Positions 45,081-58,112 of a DNA stretch of 64,000 nt are shown in pieces. Both the position numbers and the translations under genes were made by a program. The DNA is from Candidula unifasciata (Eukaryota > Mollusca > Gastropoda > Stylommatophora > Geomitridae): the NCBI GenBank assembly GCA_905116865.2, contig CAJHNH020007645.1, positions 1 to 64,000 on the forward strand, written 5' to 3'. Numbering within the stretch: the stretch's first letter is position 1; each line of letters opens with the position of its first letter. The notes beneath the pieces were generated by a model that made no database searches, was not told the origin of the DNA, and saw only the letters and a program-made list of their open reading frames with translations.

Positions 45081-45514
45081 ACTAATCACAACCTCTGAGC
45101 ATGCAGCCTCTCTATAATGAATGCTCATAATGTCAAAATGGATTTTAACATATTAAAGAATGATTAAGGAGTATTACATATTATTAACCCCCCGCCCACA
45201 AGGTAAATTATCGATTAGTTTCCTTTTTCGTTGTTCGCCACAAGAAATCCACAATTTTTGGGTAAAGCTTATATATAACTGAATATTAACACATTTTTAT
45301 AATGTGAATTCTGGGAATTGCAAGGATTCTCTAGTAGTGTAGTATGACCCATTCAATGGTTATCCTGCAATAAATGCAATGCTTGGTGCTGACGATATGG
45401 CCTGCCTCGTCGTGTCGTGTATATTTCTAAAACGAGAAAACAGTTTGGACATATGTTGCTAACCTTTCGTGTAGCTTTTTAAAGAAAAATATTGAAAATT
45501 TTGGGGTCTATGTT
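45081..45514. other. intergenic, no gene recognised
   Basis: No features. Confidence 0.4.
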
Positions 45515-45680
45515 TAAGTTTAGACGACGGATCAACATCATGGCATACGAGTAGTAACCCATAAGTGCTCCATTCTACTTCTTACTCAAGCCTGAGTCCG
45601 AAGAATCTCAGCGTAGTGCACGAACTCCGTAGCACCGGCGAGGATCCTAACATACTTTCGATAGACTTGTTAACTTCACA
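45515..45680. repeat. dispersed repeat, related to 35,040-35,110
   Basis: Shares the CGGATCAACATCATGGCATAC...CCCATAAGTGCTCC segment with the 35-kb region. Borders unknown. Confidence 0.4.
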
Positions 45681-45779
45681 TTTTTTTGTCAGGGCTGCTC
45701 CAATATGCTACCCTATATGCAACTTTACATCTATAATATGCATATTATTACATAAATATAACATGCTTCATTGATGAAA

Positions 45780-45895
45780 TACAACTGCTGTGCGAAAGAT
45801 GGAAGTTTGGAAGGGCCGAATGTAAGACAGGCCTGCGTGCCTAATTTGTAACCCTTTGAAAATAAAGTTCGTTCGTTCGTTCGTTCGTACTCTTT
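45780..45895 (+). mobile_element. probable retroelement 3' end with (GTTC)n tail
   Basis: TTGAAAATAAAGTTC is followed by five GTTC units (45,868-45,889). An AATAAA-like signal running straight into a short tandem tail is typical of non-LTR retroelement 3' ends. No coding part remains. Confidence 0.4.
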
Positions 45896-45984
45896 TTGAA
45901 TTTCCAACTGCCAAGGGATTTTTTTAACGTTTGCAACAATACACACGGGCGTCATATCGTACTACCGAGAGACCAGGGGAAATT

Positions 45985-46095
45985 ACTAGAAGTCCACCAA
46001 GACCGAGGCTTGAACCTGAGACCTCCAGCACTCAAGGCAGACGGCATGCCTCGAGACCACGCAGCCTCGTTCCACCCCCAACCCCCCGTGTGGTC
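45985..46095 (-). mobile_element. tRNA-like SINE head, minus strand
   Basis: On the minus strand it reads GAGGCTGCGTGGTCTCGAGG (A-box-like TGCGTGGTCTCGAGG). About 45 nt later comes GGTTCAAGCCTC, a good B box. It resembles a Ser/Leu-type tRNA head. The body is not assigned. Confidence 0.45.
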
Positions 46096-46429
46096 AAGTC
46101 ATCGTGTTGGTGTTTCAGCTGAGGGGATTTAGGGTTTATCGACAGTGTCATGACGTATGATACAACGGGCAAATAATGGTAAATGGTGGGGGGGGGGGTG
46201 TAGTATGTTGTTAGGGGTTGTGGCTCATATTTTTAGAGGTAGCTAGGCAGCGATATAAAGGTGATTTGATACATGAGTTGTCAAGCATGTCGTAGGTGTC
46301 ATATTCTTGTTAGCTATGCGGCTAAAAAACCTCAGGCTAAAGTATAAAGCTCCACCCACCTGTCGTGGAGTGAACAGCCAACCCTACACGATGGACGAGT
46401 CGTGACGCTGACTCCCAAGCGGGCACGTC

Positions 46430-48361
46430 ACATTTCAAACTTAAACCTGTCTGGGGAGGGGGGCGGGGTATATAGTCCCTTATATTGATATATACCTCTA
46501 TCTGGTGAAATAATCATTTCTAGACCCTCTAGTTGCTTTGAGAAGTCTACATTTTCAAACTTGCAACTGTGGGATGAATGTTTCTGGTGTATAATTCAGA
46601 AATTCCTGTAAGCCTGTTTACTCCTTGGGCATGAATACAGGGACTTATTTCCTAGAGACGCTAGCGGGGGTTTTGAGCGGCATTCTTTAGCCTGATCTCC
46701 AAAGTGTCAAGACGTGTATACAGTCTATGAATAAAATTGGCGCATTTAAAGTACCAGTTTTATCTTTGAAGAATTCCAAAGCTTGGGTAAGTTGATTATA
46801 GTTTACGAGTACCATAATATATGTCTTTTTAAAGTTGGCCACTGCTGCAGAGAGGGAAGATTCAGCTGTGTGATCGCATAGAGTTGGGCCGTTCTTGATG
46901 TCCAGAGATCAAGCTCCGCACATTAAACCTTTCCCTGTGCAGACTAAATAGCTTGTGCTCTACATAACCCACACCATTTGTAAAGATATTAAACCCTACA
47001 AGTAATTATTCTCTGACCAGACAAACGAAGTTTTGTGCCTCATAGCAGAAATATGGAATCTGGGTCATCTTTTAACCAGCTAGATACTGTGACGTCAGAG
47101 CTAGACGCTCTGAGTCAAAGGTGTGTTTGGCACGGAAACATTGGGTGTGTAGTGAGCAGCCTGTGGAGACGTGAAGTATATATATAGGTACTAACGGGAT
47201 ATATTGTATGTCTGCGAGTGCAGACGTGAGGGTGGAGAGAGGATGATCTATGTGTGGTAGTGTCTATCTATCTCCACTATATACCTTGTTTTCTATCTGG
47301 TGTACTAATTTACAGACAGATAAATGAAAGAAGACATTGGTCTCCTGTTCTTGAGAGTTACACTCTGAGAAATGGAGAAGGGTAGTAGAGTGTGGGGTGA
47401 GCTGGTGTGTGAATAAGGATGATTACTAATTCTGAGTTCTTTCCTGACAGGATGATACCTCCTTAGATATCAGGCAGACGAATCACAGTCCAGCCAACAA
47501 CCACCAACCAATACCATTCTGTGCACCAAGCATACCCAAAAGTCCTACCTGTTGTTGCCACTACCTCAACATGGCAGGAGCTTGTATGTGAGTTCCAGGA
47601 CTAGTTGACAATTGCAGACACCTATGTCATCAATCCAGAGAATCAGTCTTCAAGAGCTTTGTTGGGCTCCTATGCAGTTCCTGTGTCCTCATGTGAAAGA
47701 CAGTCAGCGTGTACCAGATCAAACCGAGGCGTAGCTATCTATTGAGTCAACCACAGTCGAATCACCATGGACTGAGGGGAGCAGTGACCTACGAACTGGG
47801 ATAAGTGATCTCTTAATCGCATACATATGCTCTCTTCCCACAGCTCCCTTTGATTTCCAATGATGAATTCATGTAATGTCCAGGAACTACACCTGGCTGC
47901 TTCAACATCTGGGTTGTGTCATTAATTCCTGAACTCCATTCACTGAACACTCTTGATTATCTATTCTTTTATATATGTGTATATATTAAACTTATTACAT
48001 GCAGAAATTTTCATGGCTGACTTAAGTGTCCCTGTTTCATCATTCTAACTGTCTAGCTTTTATGTTTGTGTGAGTAATAAGTGTAATCTGTGTTAACATG
48101 GCTATGATAGTATACTATCATAACCTGGGGGCTACCTTTTTATAGTAGTGGGGGTGTCCAGCCATGTGTGCCTATGAATATTATATATTTTGTAGTGCCA
48201 AAGCTTGAGTTGCCCTACTCCTGAAATAAGTTGAGCGTATATTGGCCACGGGATATCCCTTAGACCAATACGAGCCAACGACTCAACATTATTATTTCAA
48301 AGTGCTGTTGGTTCTTAAGGAGAAATCCTTAAATCAGGCACGTGACAGGAGCGGCATGTGA
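46430..48361 (-). mobile_element. diverged, longer copy of the nested element at 20.5-21.9 kb
   Basis: Collinear blocks with 20,610-21,932: TATATAGTCCCTTATATTGA at the left, CACCATGGACTGAGGGGAGCA in the ORF region, ACTATCATAACCTGGGGGCT and AAGGAGAAATCCTTAAATCA at the right, ending GCACGTGACAGGAG. About 700 bp near 46,690-47,440 has no counterpart in the shorter copy. Immediately to the right is a poly-C run, so the flank and target duplication could not be checked. Confidence 0.55.
47600..47850 (-). pseudogene. decayed homologue of the signal-peptide-like ORF
   Basis: The minus-strand start reads MYAIKRSLIPVRRSLLPSVH, GDSTVVDSID then stop, clearly homologous to the 21.1-21.4 kb ORF (LLMLPSVHGDLTVVDSG). 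The hydrophobic leader is replaced by a basic one and the frame is broken. The GT after CCATGTTGAG (about 47,568) is preserved. Confidence 0.4.
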
Positions 48362-48449
48362 CATCACCCCCCCCCCCCTCCTCCTTTTCTGTTTCTCATC
48401 TACAACGCAAAAGTGGTGTATAAGGCAATACCTATAATTCTGGAGGAGT

Positions 48450-48547
48450 CTTCTTCTTCTTCTTCTTCTTCTTCTTCTTCTTCTTCTTCTTCTTCTTCTT
48501 CTTCTTCTTCTTCTTCTTTTTCTTCTTCTTCTTCTTTTTCCTTTTTT
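48450..48547 (-). repeat. (GAA)n tract (pyrimidine on the plus strand)
   Basis: About 98 bp of CTT trinucleotides on the plus strand. The poly-Arg and poly-Glu minus ORFs are artefacts. A poly-C run (48,367-48,378) lies just upstream. Confidence 0.95.
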
Positions 48548-49632
48548 CTGCCTTTTATCCCCAGCGATGCATAGACCCTCAACCAACTGATGTCAAGTCG
48601 TTTTGTCCTTGGCTGGTGCAAGCAGCTCACATTATGCCCTCTCCTTTTTTTTAACTTCACTCACTATCTCTCTTCTCCGTGTGTTTTTTTTTTTTTTTTT
48701 TTTTAATATTTTTTAAAATTTTGGTCTGCCTTTTTTTGTATGCCCTTGTGGGTTCCAGTGCAAAGACATTCTAGTTATATAATACTAACGTTTCCTCAAA
48801 GTGTTTCCTGTCCAACGCCTTCGTCTTTTTAACTCCTCTTGTCCCACTGGAACTGGCTTATTTCTCGCCGAAAGCTCAACATGAGTGTTTCTAAAATGCC
48901 ATTCCCCTTATTCTGCTCAGGTACCAGTAGAATATTTGTAGTTTATAAGTAATTATTGTAGTCGTTCTCCATGTCTCCACTCCATTTAACAGTACTGATT
49001 TGGCATACAATTAAAAATTTCAAATTATGTTTTTTAGGTTGGGGGGGGGGGGGGGGGGGGGGGGTCTCCACAAACTTCATACTGTTATGAAAGCTGCTCT
49101 TGCCTTTTTGTATTAAATATGTTTATCAGTTCCCACATCTTTATTTACATTACTGCCCAAATATGTGTACGACTCCACGTCTTGCCGTGTTGTGCCATTT
49201 AGAGAAAAAATATTACTATTTGCTTATATTTTTTTTTTTATCTTTATCTCCATTACTGCCCAAAAAGGTATACGACTCCACATCTTGGAGTGCGATATCA
49301 TTAAGAGAGCCCACATTTCTATGTCCCTGATTTATTCTCCTTATATTTTGTATTTCACTTATGGAATTTAAGATCTCAGATACAGACACCGATGTTAGTG
49401 TAAGATTTTAAATAGTGGATTGGATGTTACAGTATGGTAATTATTCTAGCGTAACATTCAAATAAACTCACGGTGGGGATAAAAACAAGGTTAGGTTTTT
49501 GCTTACAAAACCGGTAAAATAATAATAATGAGGAGGAGGAGGGAACAAATGAAAAGGGGCAGTAGCAGCAGCAGCAGCAGAAGAAAAAGAAAAAGAAGAA
49601 AAAGAAGAACAAGAACAGGAAGAGGAGGAGGT
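48548..49632. other. intergenic with long poly-T and poly-G runs
   Basis: T-run near 48,686-48,705 and about 22 G near 49,041-49,064. Around 49,150-49,300 the block TTTATTTACATTACTGCCCA/TTTATCTCCATTACTGCCCA followed by TACGACTCCA is repeated about 100 bp apart, a short tandem duplication. No gene. Confidence 0.45.
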
Positions 49633-50156
<524 letters not shown>

Positions 50157-51165
50157 CAAATCAAACATTCTCGTATTTTTTTTTTTTTTTTTAATCAACT
50201 AAATGAGCAAAAGTTAATAGAAGCACATTACCTAAAAAGATCGTTTGAGAGATAAAAAATATACACACGGAAGAATTAAATGCATGTGATAAAAACCAAT
50301 TCTGTGGAGACCATATTAAGTTATACATTCTCAAGAGACACTGTTTGGATGTGCACTTGTTTTACGTGCATTTTGTCTGTTTTTAAATGAACAGAAATGA
50401 GAAAATAACAATTTTCATTCAATTTTATTGTGTTCTGCTCCAAGCATGGAGGACTTGAATATTGCCACAATTTTGGTTTTTACGGTGGCTGATAACCATA
50501 ATACAGAAAAGTGAAGATGCAGACCATTCACAGCTTCAGTGTAAAACTGTGATGAAAATAGAGGTTATGCAGTTAAGCTGATATCGAGAAATTAATCCAC
50601 TGCACTGTAATCAAGACGCTTAACGAGAAAGATGTGGAATGGAAAAAAAAAAGGGGGAGGGGATACAGAAGCGTGTTCAGGATTTTCCCGTCTTTGTTGT
50701 GATGACTGTTGATAAAGATAAGTGTTTCTGTGTAGCATCAGTACACTAAACAATATCTAGATACCGCATGCCGTCACCCCCCCCTCCCCCCACCCCCTTC
50801 CTCCTCCTCCTCAAAACCGCGCTGAGCTCACCCGCTCGCACATAATCCTTTCCCTCCATTTCATTGATACCACAAATCTGGGCAATTTGATGCCTTGTTG
50901 TGTCTTTATGGTCAGTATGCTCAAGTTAGTGAGCGAGCCTAGCCACGCCTTTATATTCATCCATTATATGTCTGGTTAGATAAGCAGTGTAGAAGCATAG
51001 AATATTGCTATTGCTCATAAATGTACTATTCATACTTCTTTGTAACAGTTTTAATGTCATCACTCTGGTAATGCATAATAAATGTTTGTAGCATGTTTAA
51101 AATAACACTTTTTTTTTTAAAAAAACATTCACAAGGGTAGAACTGTAGAACAGAACGGAACGGAA
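50157..51165. other. intergenic, no gene recognised
   Basis: Includes a poly-T tract near 50,179 and poly-C near 50,777. No coding evidence. Confidence 0.4.
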
Positions 51166-51850
51166 TTTCTACCCCACCAGGACATCATACAAGCGATAAA
51201 CACCCGATGACACAAAGTGCCACCATGTGGATGAGGATCGCCGTGGATAGGTCCCAGAAACCGCGTTCAGACATTTGGCCATATATATGGCCTGCCTATA
51301 TTGCGGCCCCTGGCAAAACCCAGAGTAGGGCTTCAAATGACAAAAAATTTCGTCACAAAAAAAAAAAAAAAAAAAAAAACGGAATTGGGTATGATGTATA
51401 AAATTCCGTCCTTTTTAGGAGGACATTTTTATCATAGAAGGTCACTGGCCTTCGTGGGGCGATAATTACGTACCCGCAGATCTTACGAAGCAATCTTGAA
51501 CTAAGACATTAATAACGATATTTCGTCTCGATATATTCGACCCATTTGCAAATATTATGAACCGATTTTACCATGACAGCTTAAGATATAAACTGTTTTC
51601 CCCACAAGGTCAGTGAATAAAAAATAAAAAATAAAAAATCATCCAGTTTCGTCCTTTTCAGGACGAAATTTTTTGTCATTTGAAGCCCTACTCTGGCTTT
51701 TGCCAGGGGCCGCAATATAGGCAGGCCATAAATATGGCCAAATGTCTGAACGCGGTTTCTGGGACCTCTCCACGGCGATCCTCACCCGCATGGTGGCACT
51801 TTGTGTCATCGGGTGTTTATCGCTTGTGTGATGTCCTGGTGGGGTAGAAA
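51166..51850. repeat. large inverted repeat of family D units (189-bp arms)
   Basis: The arm 51,166-51,354 is the reverse complement of 51,662-51,850 over its full length with few differences (for example GTTTTGCCAGG versus CTTTTGCCAGG). The arms run from TTTCTACCCCACCAGGACAT at the outside to GACAAAAAATTTCGTC at the inside. The 307-bp loop includes poly-A tracts and a small perfect hairpin TTTCGTCC-TTTTCA-GGACGAAA (51,647-51,668) at the base of the right arm. Confidence 0.85.
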
Positions 51851-52328
51851 GTCAGTCAGTCAGGTCAGTGAATAATTAACGCAGTCATCTCCTTGTGGTG
51901 TGCAATTTTTCGTTATTTTGAAGCACCACCCTGGCTCTTGCCAAGGGCCGCAATATAGTCCGGCCATAAATATGGTCTAATGGCTGAACGCGGTTTCCGG
52001 GACCTCTCCACGGGCGATACACATCCGTATGGTGACACTGTGTGTCATCGGGTGTTTATCGCTTGTGTGATGTCCTGGGTGGGTAAAATGTACGACTACT
52101 ACTAGTTCAGGGAATTAAACCATGCATCGTCTCCGTGTGAGATGTAGTTTTTCGTTTTTTTTTTTTTTGAAGCCCCAACCCGGCTTTTGCCAGGGGTCCT
52201 AAATATGGCCTGTAGGCTGAACGGGGTTTCCGAGACCTCTCCACGGGCGCTCTTTATCTGCATGGTGGCACTTTTTGTCACCGGGTGTTTATCGCTTGTG
52301 TGATGTCCTGGTGGGGTACAACTTACTT
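51662..52328 (+). repeat. three direct family D units, about 240-bp period
   Basis: Units ending near 51,850, 52,087 and 52,318 share GAAGCCCTACTCTGGCTTTT, CAGGGGCCGCAATATAG, CTGAACGCGGTTTC, GACCTCTCCACGG, TGGTGGCACTTTGTGTCATC and GGGTGTTTATCGCTTGTGTG. The third unit lacks the GCAATATAG segment. The first of these units is also the right arm of the inverted repeat, so one inverted and three direct copies sit together. Type of element unknown; no tRNA boxes. Confidence 0.8.
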
Positions 52329-53272
52329 ACTTATTAGTTCAGTGAATTCTTCTGTAGTTTTTTGAAACCTTTAGTAATATTGCTGTATGAACATAACCGG
52401 AGAAAACATATGTGAACAACATATTTAAATACAGTAACTGAAATTATTCACAGGTGCTATATTACTTTGCATGCAACAACTGTGAGCTTTGGTCACTTCG
52501 TATGGCATGTAATTCATACTAGGCACATTTTATGCTTTCAATGAAACTCTCTTTTAGTTTGAATAACACACTCAAAACTTATTAAGGTGAAGAGTAAAGG
52601 AAGTTGTAACCCAACCTTATATGTCGGGACGTCGAAATTGTTTTACATATCAATAGCAATATCTGTATGACAACATATTATGTTGTTTACCCGATTGCAA
52701 ACTTGAGGTGATAAAAATAACTGAGCACTGTTATAAATGGAAACAAGTAGCTATTGAAAAGCGGGCAAGAAGAACTACTTCCGGTTACAGTTTTTAGATT
52801 TTCAGTGAACTGTTTTGCTGCAGGTTGTGAAACGATTGAAACCGAATCTTTGTTGGTTTTATATCTATTATCTTAACTTTTAGGCTTCCGGTCAAAATTT
52901 AAACATTCTTATTTCAACCTGAACAAATTTTGAGAGGTATTTTACTAATTGTTGTTAAATTATATCGCTAATTAAGGTATTGAACCATGTTTGCTCCGTC
53001 GGTCTTGTTGATCCAGAATTGTTGTTTACTTGTTTTCGTTTTGATTTTGGGAAATACCTGACTGTTCTACTCTAGTTAGTGCCTTGGTACCTAGGTATAC
53101 GCTCTTAATCTGTTCCAGGTCTATTGACTTATACCAAACGATGTTTCCCATAGGAAATCAGAGGGAAATGATTAATCCTTTCCCATGATATAACAAAAAT
53201 GGGATTGTTACTGGCGTATTGACAGTTGTTCATTGATGGGAGTTGTATGAAATTATGCAAAAACACTGCTCA
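52329..53272. other. intergenic, no gene recognised
   Basis: No ORFs or repeats of note. Ends with the left duplication of the fold-back element. Confidence 0.4.
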
Positions 53273-53280
53273 ACTCTTTC

Positions 53281-53893
53281 GGCTCTCCTCCGAACTTCGT
53301 CCCCATACTATGGCGGCCAAACAAAAACCCCAACAGGTCCTCAGTCACGTGTAAAATTCAGAGTGCCTGCAGAGGAACAAATCGCAGCAAAACTAGGTTT
53401 GCGTCCGAATAACTGGCCAATATTATCAAGGGCAAAAAAATACTCTAACAGGGTCTCAGCAATATGTTAACTGTGGACCTGTTTCTGCGACAATGCCGCC
53501 CCGCTGACAGTATGGTGGTCTAAACTAGATGGCTAGGACTCACGAGCAAATAAATTGGAGAAAGTTGCAGGAGATGTAGTAGCTGCTGCTCGTAAGTCCT
53601 AGCCATCTAGGTTAGGCCCCCCCCCCCCTCATCCGCTCTGCACAGGGGTTACACTTAACGGTGAGTTTAATCAGAAAAACACTATCACTAACCTGCGCCA
53701 GAGCGCATGGTCTCCCCGCCATGTCACTATTTTCGTGTGTATTGTTGCGTTTCTCGAAATTGTCAACGGACAGTAATCCTAGTTTTGCAGTGATGTGTTA
53801 GTCGGAGGAAGTCCGCATTTTACACATGACTGAGGCCCTGTTAGGGTATTTGTTTGGTCGCCATAATATGGGGACGAAGTTCAGAGGAGAGCC
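53281..53893. mobile_element. 613-bp fold-back element with long TIRs and 8-bp duplication
   Basis: Left arm about 53,281-53,405 starts GGCTCTCCTCCGAACTTCGT. The right arm, about 53,770-53,893, is its diverged reverse complement. ACTCTTTC lies directly outside both arms (53,273-53,280 and 53,894-53,901), a perfect 8-bp target duplication. Inside is a second hairpin (53,527-53,550 with 53,586-53,609) plus an extra partial arm-like motif (CTAACAGGGTCTCAG). An 8-bp duplication fits hAT or P-type elements, but the termini match neither consensus that I know. No transposase. Confidence 0.75.
53527..53609. repeat. internal hairpin of the fold-back element
   Basis: CTAGATGGCTAGGACTCACG and its near-perfect complement CGTAAGTCCTAGCCATCTAG form a stem of about 24 bp around a 35-nt loop. 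Followed by a poly-C run (about 53,620-53,630). Confidence 0.8.
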
Positions 53894-53901
53894 ACTCTTT
53901 C

Positions 53902-54599
53902 TTTGGGTCCCAGGGAGTTTAGTTAAGCCTTAAAAGCCCAAGGGGTGGTAATGAAATAGGTTAATTTCACAAATAAAGCACAATTGAAGCACCATATCAA
54001 TTTAACTGCTGTGCAAAATACACAAATATTCAATAAAGCGACCAGCAGCGTTTGTTGAGGAATAATATTAGAATACTGCCATAATAAATAAAACAGACAG
54101 TATGTTTAGAGAAATTAGTTAAATGAAATGAAATAATTTTTCAACTTACCACCATGGTGCTTCAATAAAAACTTGATAAAATATTTCCAAAATGAACATG
54201 AACCACTTGGTGATGACTCCAAATATTTATAAGATCTTGTTCTATAGAATCTTCTGAAGTATCATACTGATTTAAGAATCAACATCCTAGCACACCAGGA
54301 ATATCCATAGGTACTCTGTCTCTCGCAGCAAATGACATAAGGTGTAGATGCTAACTGTTCCCGTAGCACACTGAAGTTTCATAACAGAGTACCATTATTT
54401 GGTAAAGAAAATGGACTATTCAAAACGATTAATATCTTTACACAAAATGAAGTTTATGTAACACTCAGTTTGCCTGTAATTTTGCAGCTATGTTCCTTCT
54501 TATGTTCACTTTCCGATTTACACTGACAGACAAGTTCTTGTGATAAACTTGATTGTTTTTAGGAGTTCCTTTTTAGTTCAATAAAACTTTGTGTGTATT
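53902..54599. other. intergenic, no gene recognised
   Basis: AT-rich, no features. Confidence 0.4.
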
Positions 54600-55600
54600 G
54601 TTGACTTATTAGGCCAGTATTCCCTTTTCAATGGGCTGTTTCAAGAGACATTCTTGCGGGACATGTTCTGTAGTCTGTACACACAGCTTAAATAGGCACA
54701 GTGGTGAACTACATAGGCAAAGCCTGTGCATATGCTTGTTAAGTTTGTCATATCCTGTCCTGAGGCGTAGTATAATGTTGCCAGTCAGATAAGTGGTGGT
54801 CATCTCTGACCAGATTCTGTTCACTTCTGATATGCTGGATGACACTTTTCTTCTCAAAGTATGTTACTGAATTTTCTTCCTGTTCACATTCTGCCCCTTT
54901 CTTAGCAAGTTTATCTATGGTTTCATTTCCACAGCACCCACTGGAGTACAGTATGCTTTTGGACAACCTCCTTGCTAAGTTCAGATCTCAGGTTTGGGAG
55001 TTTACCACTCTTGAGGGCTTGGAGCACCGAAAGCACATCTGTGCAGATGACCACTTGGTGGCAGTCAGAACTGGTGTTATGAAAGATTTCAGTAACCTGC
55101 TCTAGTGCTAGGATCTCTGCTATGTAGTTGGAGCAGAATTTACCAGTGGATATATACTTTGTGTACCAGTGATTGTCTAGGTATGTGATAAAGAAGCCAG
55201 CACTCCCATTTTTAACCCCACTGGTAGCTGTGTAAGCATGTGTCCCTGACTGTTCGGGATAGTTTTCCTAAATCAAGCTAAGAGCAGCTGATCATTTTGT
55301 AATGTCATTGGGCTCATCTCCGGCTGTGAGTCCATTGACTGAAGTGATTATCTGTTTTATTGCTGACTTGCTCCCAAGGTGCAGAGTATAGTGTAGGTTT
55401 TAGCTGTGTTGTTCTCATAAGTAGATCTGCTTGGTACGGTCTTTTAAGTCTTTTCGCCTCGATGGACAGAGCTGCTACATTTCTAATTAATAGGGAAAAT
55501 GAGACGAGAACTAACTGAAGCTGAGGAAAGTCTTTGTTGTCATTGTACGCTTTGCACAAGGCACACATCAGAGCTCTTCCCTCATCAAAGTTTGACTATA
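54600..55600 (-). pseudogene. LINE fragment with RNase H remnant (I/Jockey-type)
   Basis: On the minus strand, 55,568-55,314 reads RNVAALSIEAKRLKRPYQAD, the linker region before RNase H. Next comes an RNase H-like stretch with STGKFCSNYIAEILALEQVT and LSVLQALKSGKLPNLRSE (around 55,160-54,980). Then GCCGNETIDKLAKKGAECEQ (54,966 on) and the C-terminal RLRTGYDKLNKHMHRLCL, ending near TTEHVPQECLL. The order LINE linker, RNase H, tail with HMHR and TTEHV--C is that of RNase H-bearing LINEs. Several frameshifts and stops make it inactive. Confidence 0.75.
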
Positions 55601-58112
55601 AATGACTGAAACAAGTCTACTTCACAACTTTCTCCATCTAGCTTCAGATAAACATGTTTCATTTAAATTTGAGGCTTCTAAAGCAATAAATCATGCTGGC
55701 ATGTCGAATACTGCTTGGCGGCCAGAACATTTAGTAACTCAGTGAACCTTGCAGATATACTGTATTTTACGCTTTTAACCACATAAAAAAAAATTATGAT
55801 TGTCAACATGTGTGCTGTTAAACACAAAGAACTGGAGAGGAGGTTTCGATTGTGTGTTTCTTGTTTTTAAACAGGTCATTAAATTAAAAACCTGTGCTCA
55901 TCATGCGCCGATTGGGCGGCTGGATAGTAACCAGTTAGCTTTCCTTGGGACTCAAATAATTAATAATAATATTAATCAAATACTGTTAAAATACATAAAT
56001 ACTAATTCTAATTACAAAAATTTAAAAGAGAAAAAAAAAGGAAAATTTAACCTAACTTCACCTTCCCTAGAAAAAGCCGAGTGCATACTCAGATGATGCT
56101 GAGAAAGGAGGATGAGGAGATATTGTTTGTCCTCTTCCAGTAAAACTTCAGGAATCTGAAATTCTTGTGTTTTTCTTCTTTTGCTTTGCTTTTTTTTTTT
56201 TCTATCGCTTTTCCCTGCATGGATCTGGATGAGACTTGTAAGTTCTAGTGCGTGTCTTATTCCCAAAATAGGTCTGTAAACCTACCAAGCAAAAATCCTG
56301 CATCTCAACAGGACGTAAACCATGTTGTACTTATATCACAGCAGACGTATGCCAAGGTAGAATCAAAAAAAAAAAAAAGAACGATGTAGTGAGATACCAT
56401 TAAATTTAAAAAAAACAATACATGAAGTGCTGAATAGCTTTGTCTGCTGTTTATCCCCAAAGAAAGCATAGGCTGTCATGTATTTATAAACATTTTACAT
56501 CAAACCCTCTTGTTACTTCTTGCTGAAACTGAAACCCTGTGTGATTTTTCCATATGTTGCATCTCTAAATATGTTATCTTTTTTTGGGGAGGGGGGTATC
56601 TCAACATAAATATTCTATTACGAGGTTAAGTATTTTGGTAAAATATGTACAATATTTATTTACATTTTAAAAAAAAACATGTGGAACTGATAAGTATAGC
56701 CCATAAATACTAGGGTATAAATGGTTAACCCCCCAAAAAATGTGTAAATTCTCTGGGAATTTTTAGAGAGGTAAGTACACGACTCTGCTGTTTCTACAGT
56801 GAAGGTTATCTTCTCTGAATGGGTACAAGCATTTTGAATATTGTAATAAAAGCAGTTAATAAGGAGTTTGCCAAAACCAAATGCGTTGGGCTGAAAAGTG
56901 CAGCTGTCACAACCTAGCTGTAAACCACAACACAACATGTCAAGCACCCTTTCAAAGGTAAATGCAGAACATGAAGGTTGGATGCAGTATAATTCAACAA
57001 CTGTTGTGTCTCTTGCCACTGTACATTTCACAGACTCCTATTTGCAATATTAACTCAGTTGCAATGAATTACCTATTGTTGACCTGACTGATTTTCTCAT
57101 CCCGTATGGTTTTTCAAAGAGTCTCAGTACACTGTAGAATGAGCTTTTCAGAAGGGTCAGATTTCTTTACTGGGCTCCGACCAAATGTAGAAAGTAAGAG
57201 AAGACATTTAGCGATGGTTGGGATTGATGGATAACGGTCAGACACAATCAAACATTACTTTAACTTTACAATGTAGAGTTGTAAGCTTTCAGCAGACCTA
57301 TGTTTTGTAACCCTTTGATTGTAAATTTTATCCTTTGGTCAGATTTACGTGAAGTTGAACAATCACGTGATGGATAAAAGTCTTAAGCACTTAAGCTGAT
57401 TTCAGAACTGGTGATCACTTTAGCTGTGCTAAACAGAGGTTGCCACTATAGGTAAAGTACAAGAGCTAGGATAACCTGATAGACTTTGCCATAACAGAAA
57501 ACCAGTTACTGTCAGTATATATTCTCTCTCTCTATCTCTTTCTCACACGCACTCTCTGGAGACCGTCATTTAAACGGTGCCACATGACATGGACTATACA
57601 GCTATGCTACCATGATCTACTTCGCACATTAGGTATTCCTGTTCATGCCGAGTCCTTTAATACAGCAGCCACTCCAAGTTATCTCTACTGATTGTTCCTA
57701 TGAAAAGATGGTTGTAATGTCCTGTCTTGGCCTTGAAGTTAGCATAGACATACTTCACCTGACTTTACTCCTGGTCACACAGCTATGTTAGAGTCATAGA
57801 TTTGACATTATTCATCAGCCTAGTCCATACAGTGTTGATGATATCAGCTCTGTCCATGCTGCTTCCTACAAGCAGTGGTGAATTACTTGCTAGTTGGTCA
57901 GCTTTTTTATTATTATCTTTTACACTCGCTTGACTAAGTGTGTAGATCTATGTGATTTAGGTTAAGTGCATCTTCTGAATGCTTTCTACCTATTCAGCAT
58001 ATAGAAGAAGAAAATTGTAAAATAAATTGCATAATCATAATTTCAATTATCATACTGTCACACTGTTTGTAATGTAACAAAATTTAAAATTAACTTTTAC
58101 ATTTTATAACAG
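55601..58112. other. region upstream of EDC3; no gene recognised
   Basis: ORF 55,800-56,096 (plus) and the 123-codon ORF 56,660-57,031 (minus) have no domain I recognise and overlap opposing frames. Because the first EDC3 coding exon has a splice acceptor in front of its ATG, a non-coding first exon and the promoter should lie in this stretch or further left. I could not identify them. Confidence 0.35.

Noticed and set aside
55800..56096. 98-codon ORF upstream of EDC3 as a first exon
   Set aside because: No donor site in a frame that would join exon 1 of EDC3, and the EDC3 ATG already gives the expected N-terminus.
56660..57031. Host gene encoding a 123-residue protein on the minus strand
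   Set aside because: No recognisable domain, no splice or regulatory support, and chance ORFs of this length are expected in 64 kb.
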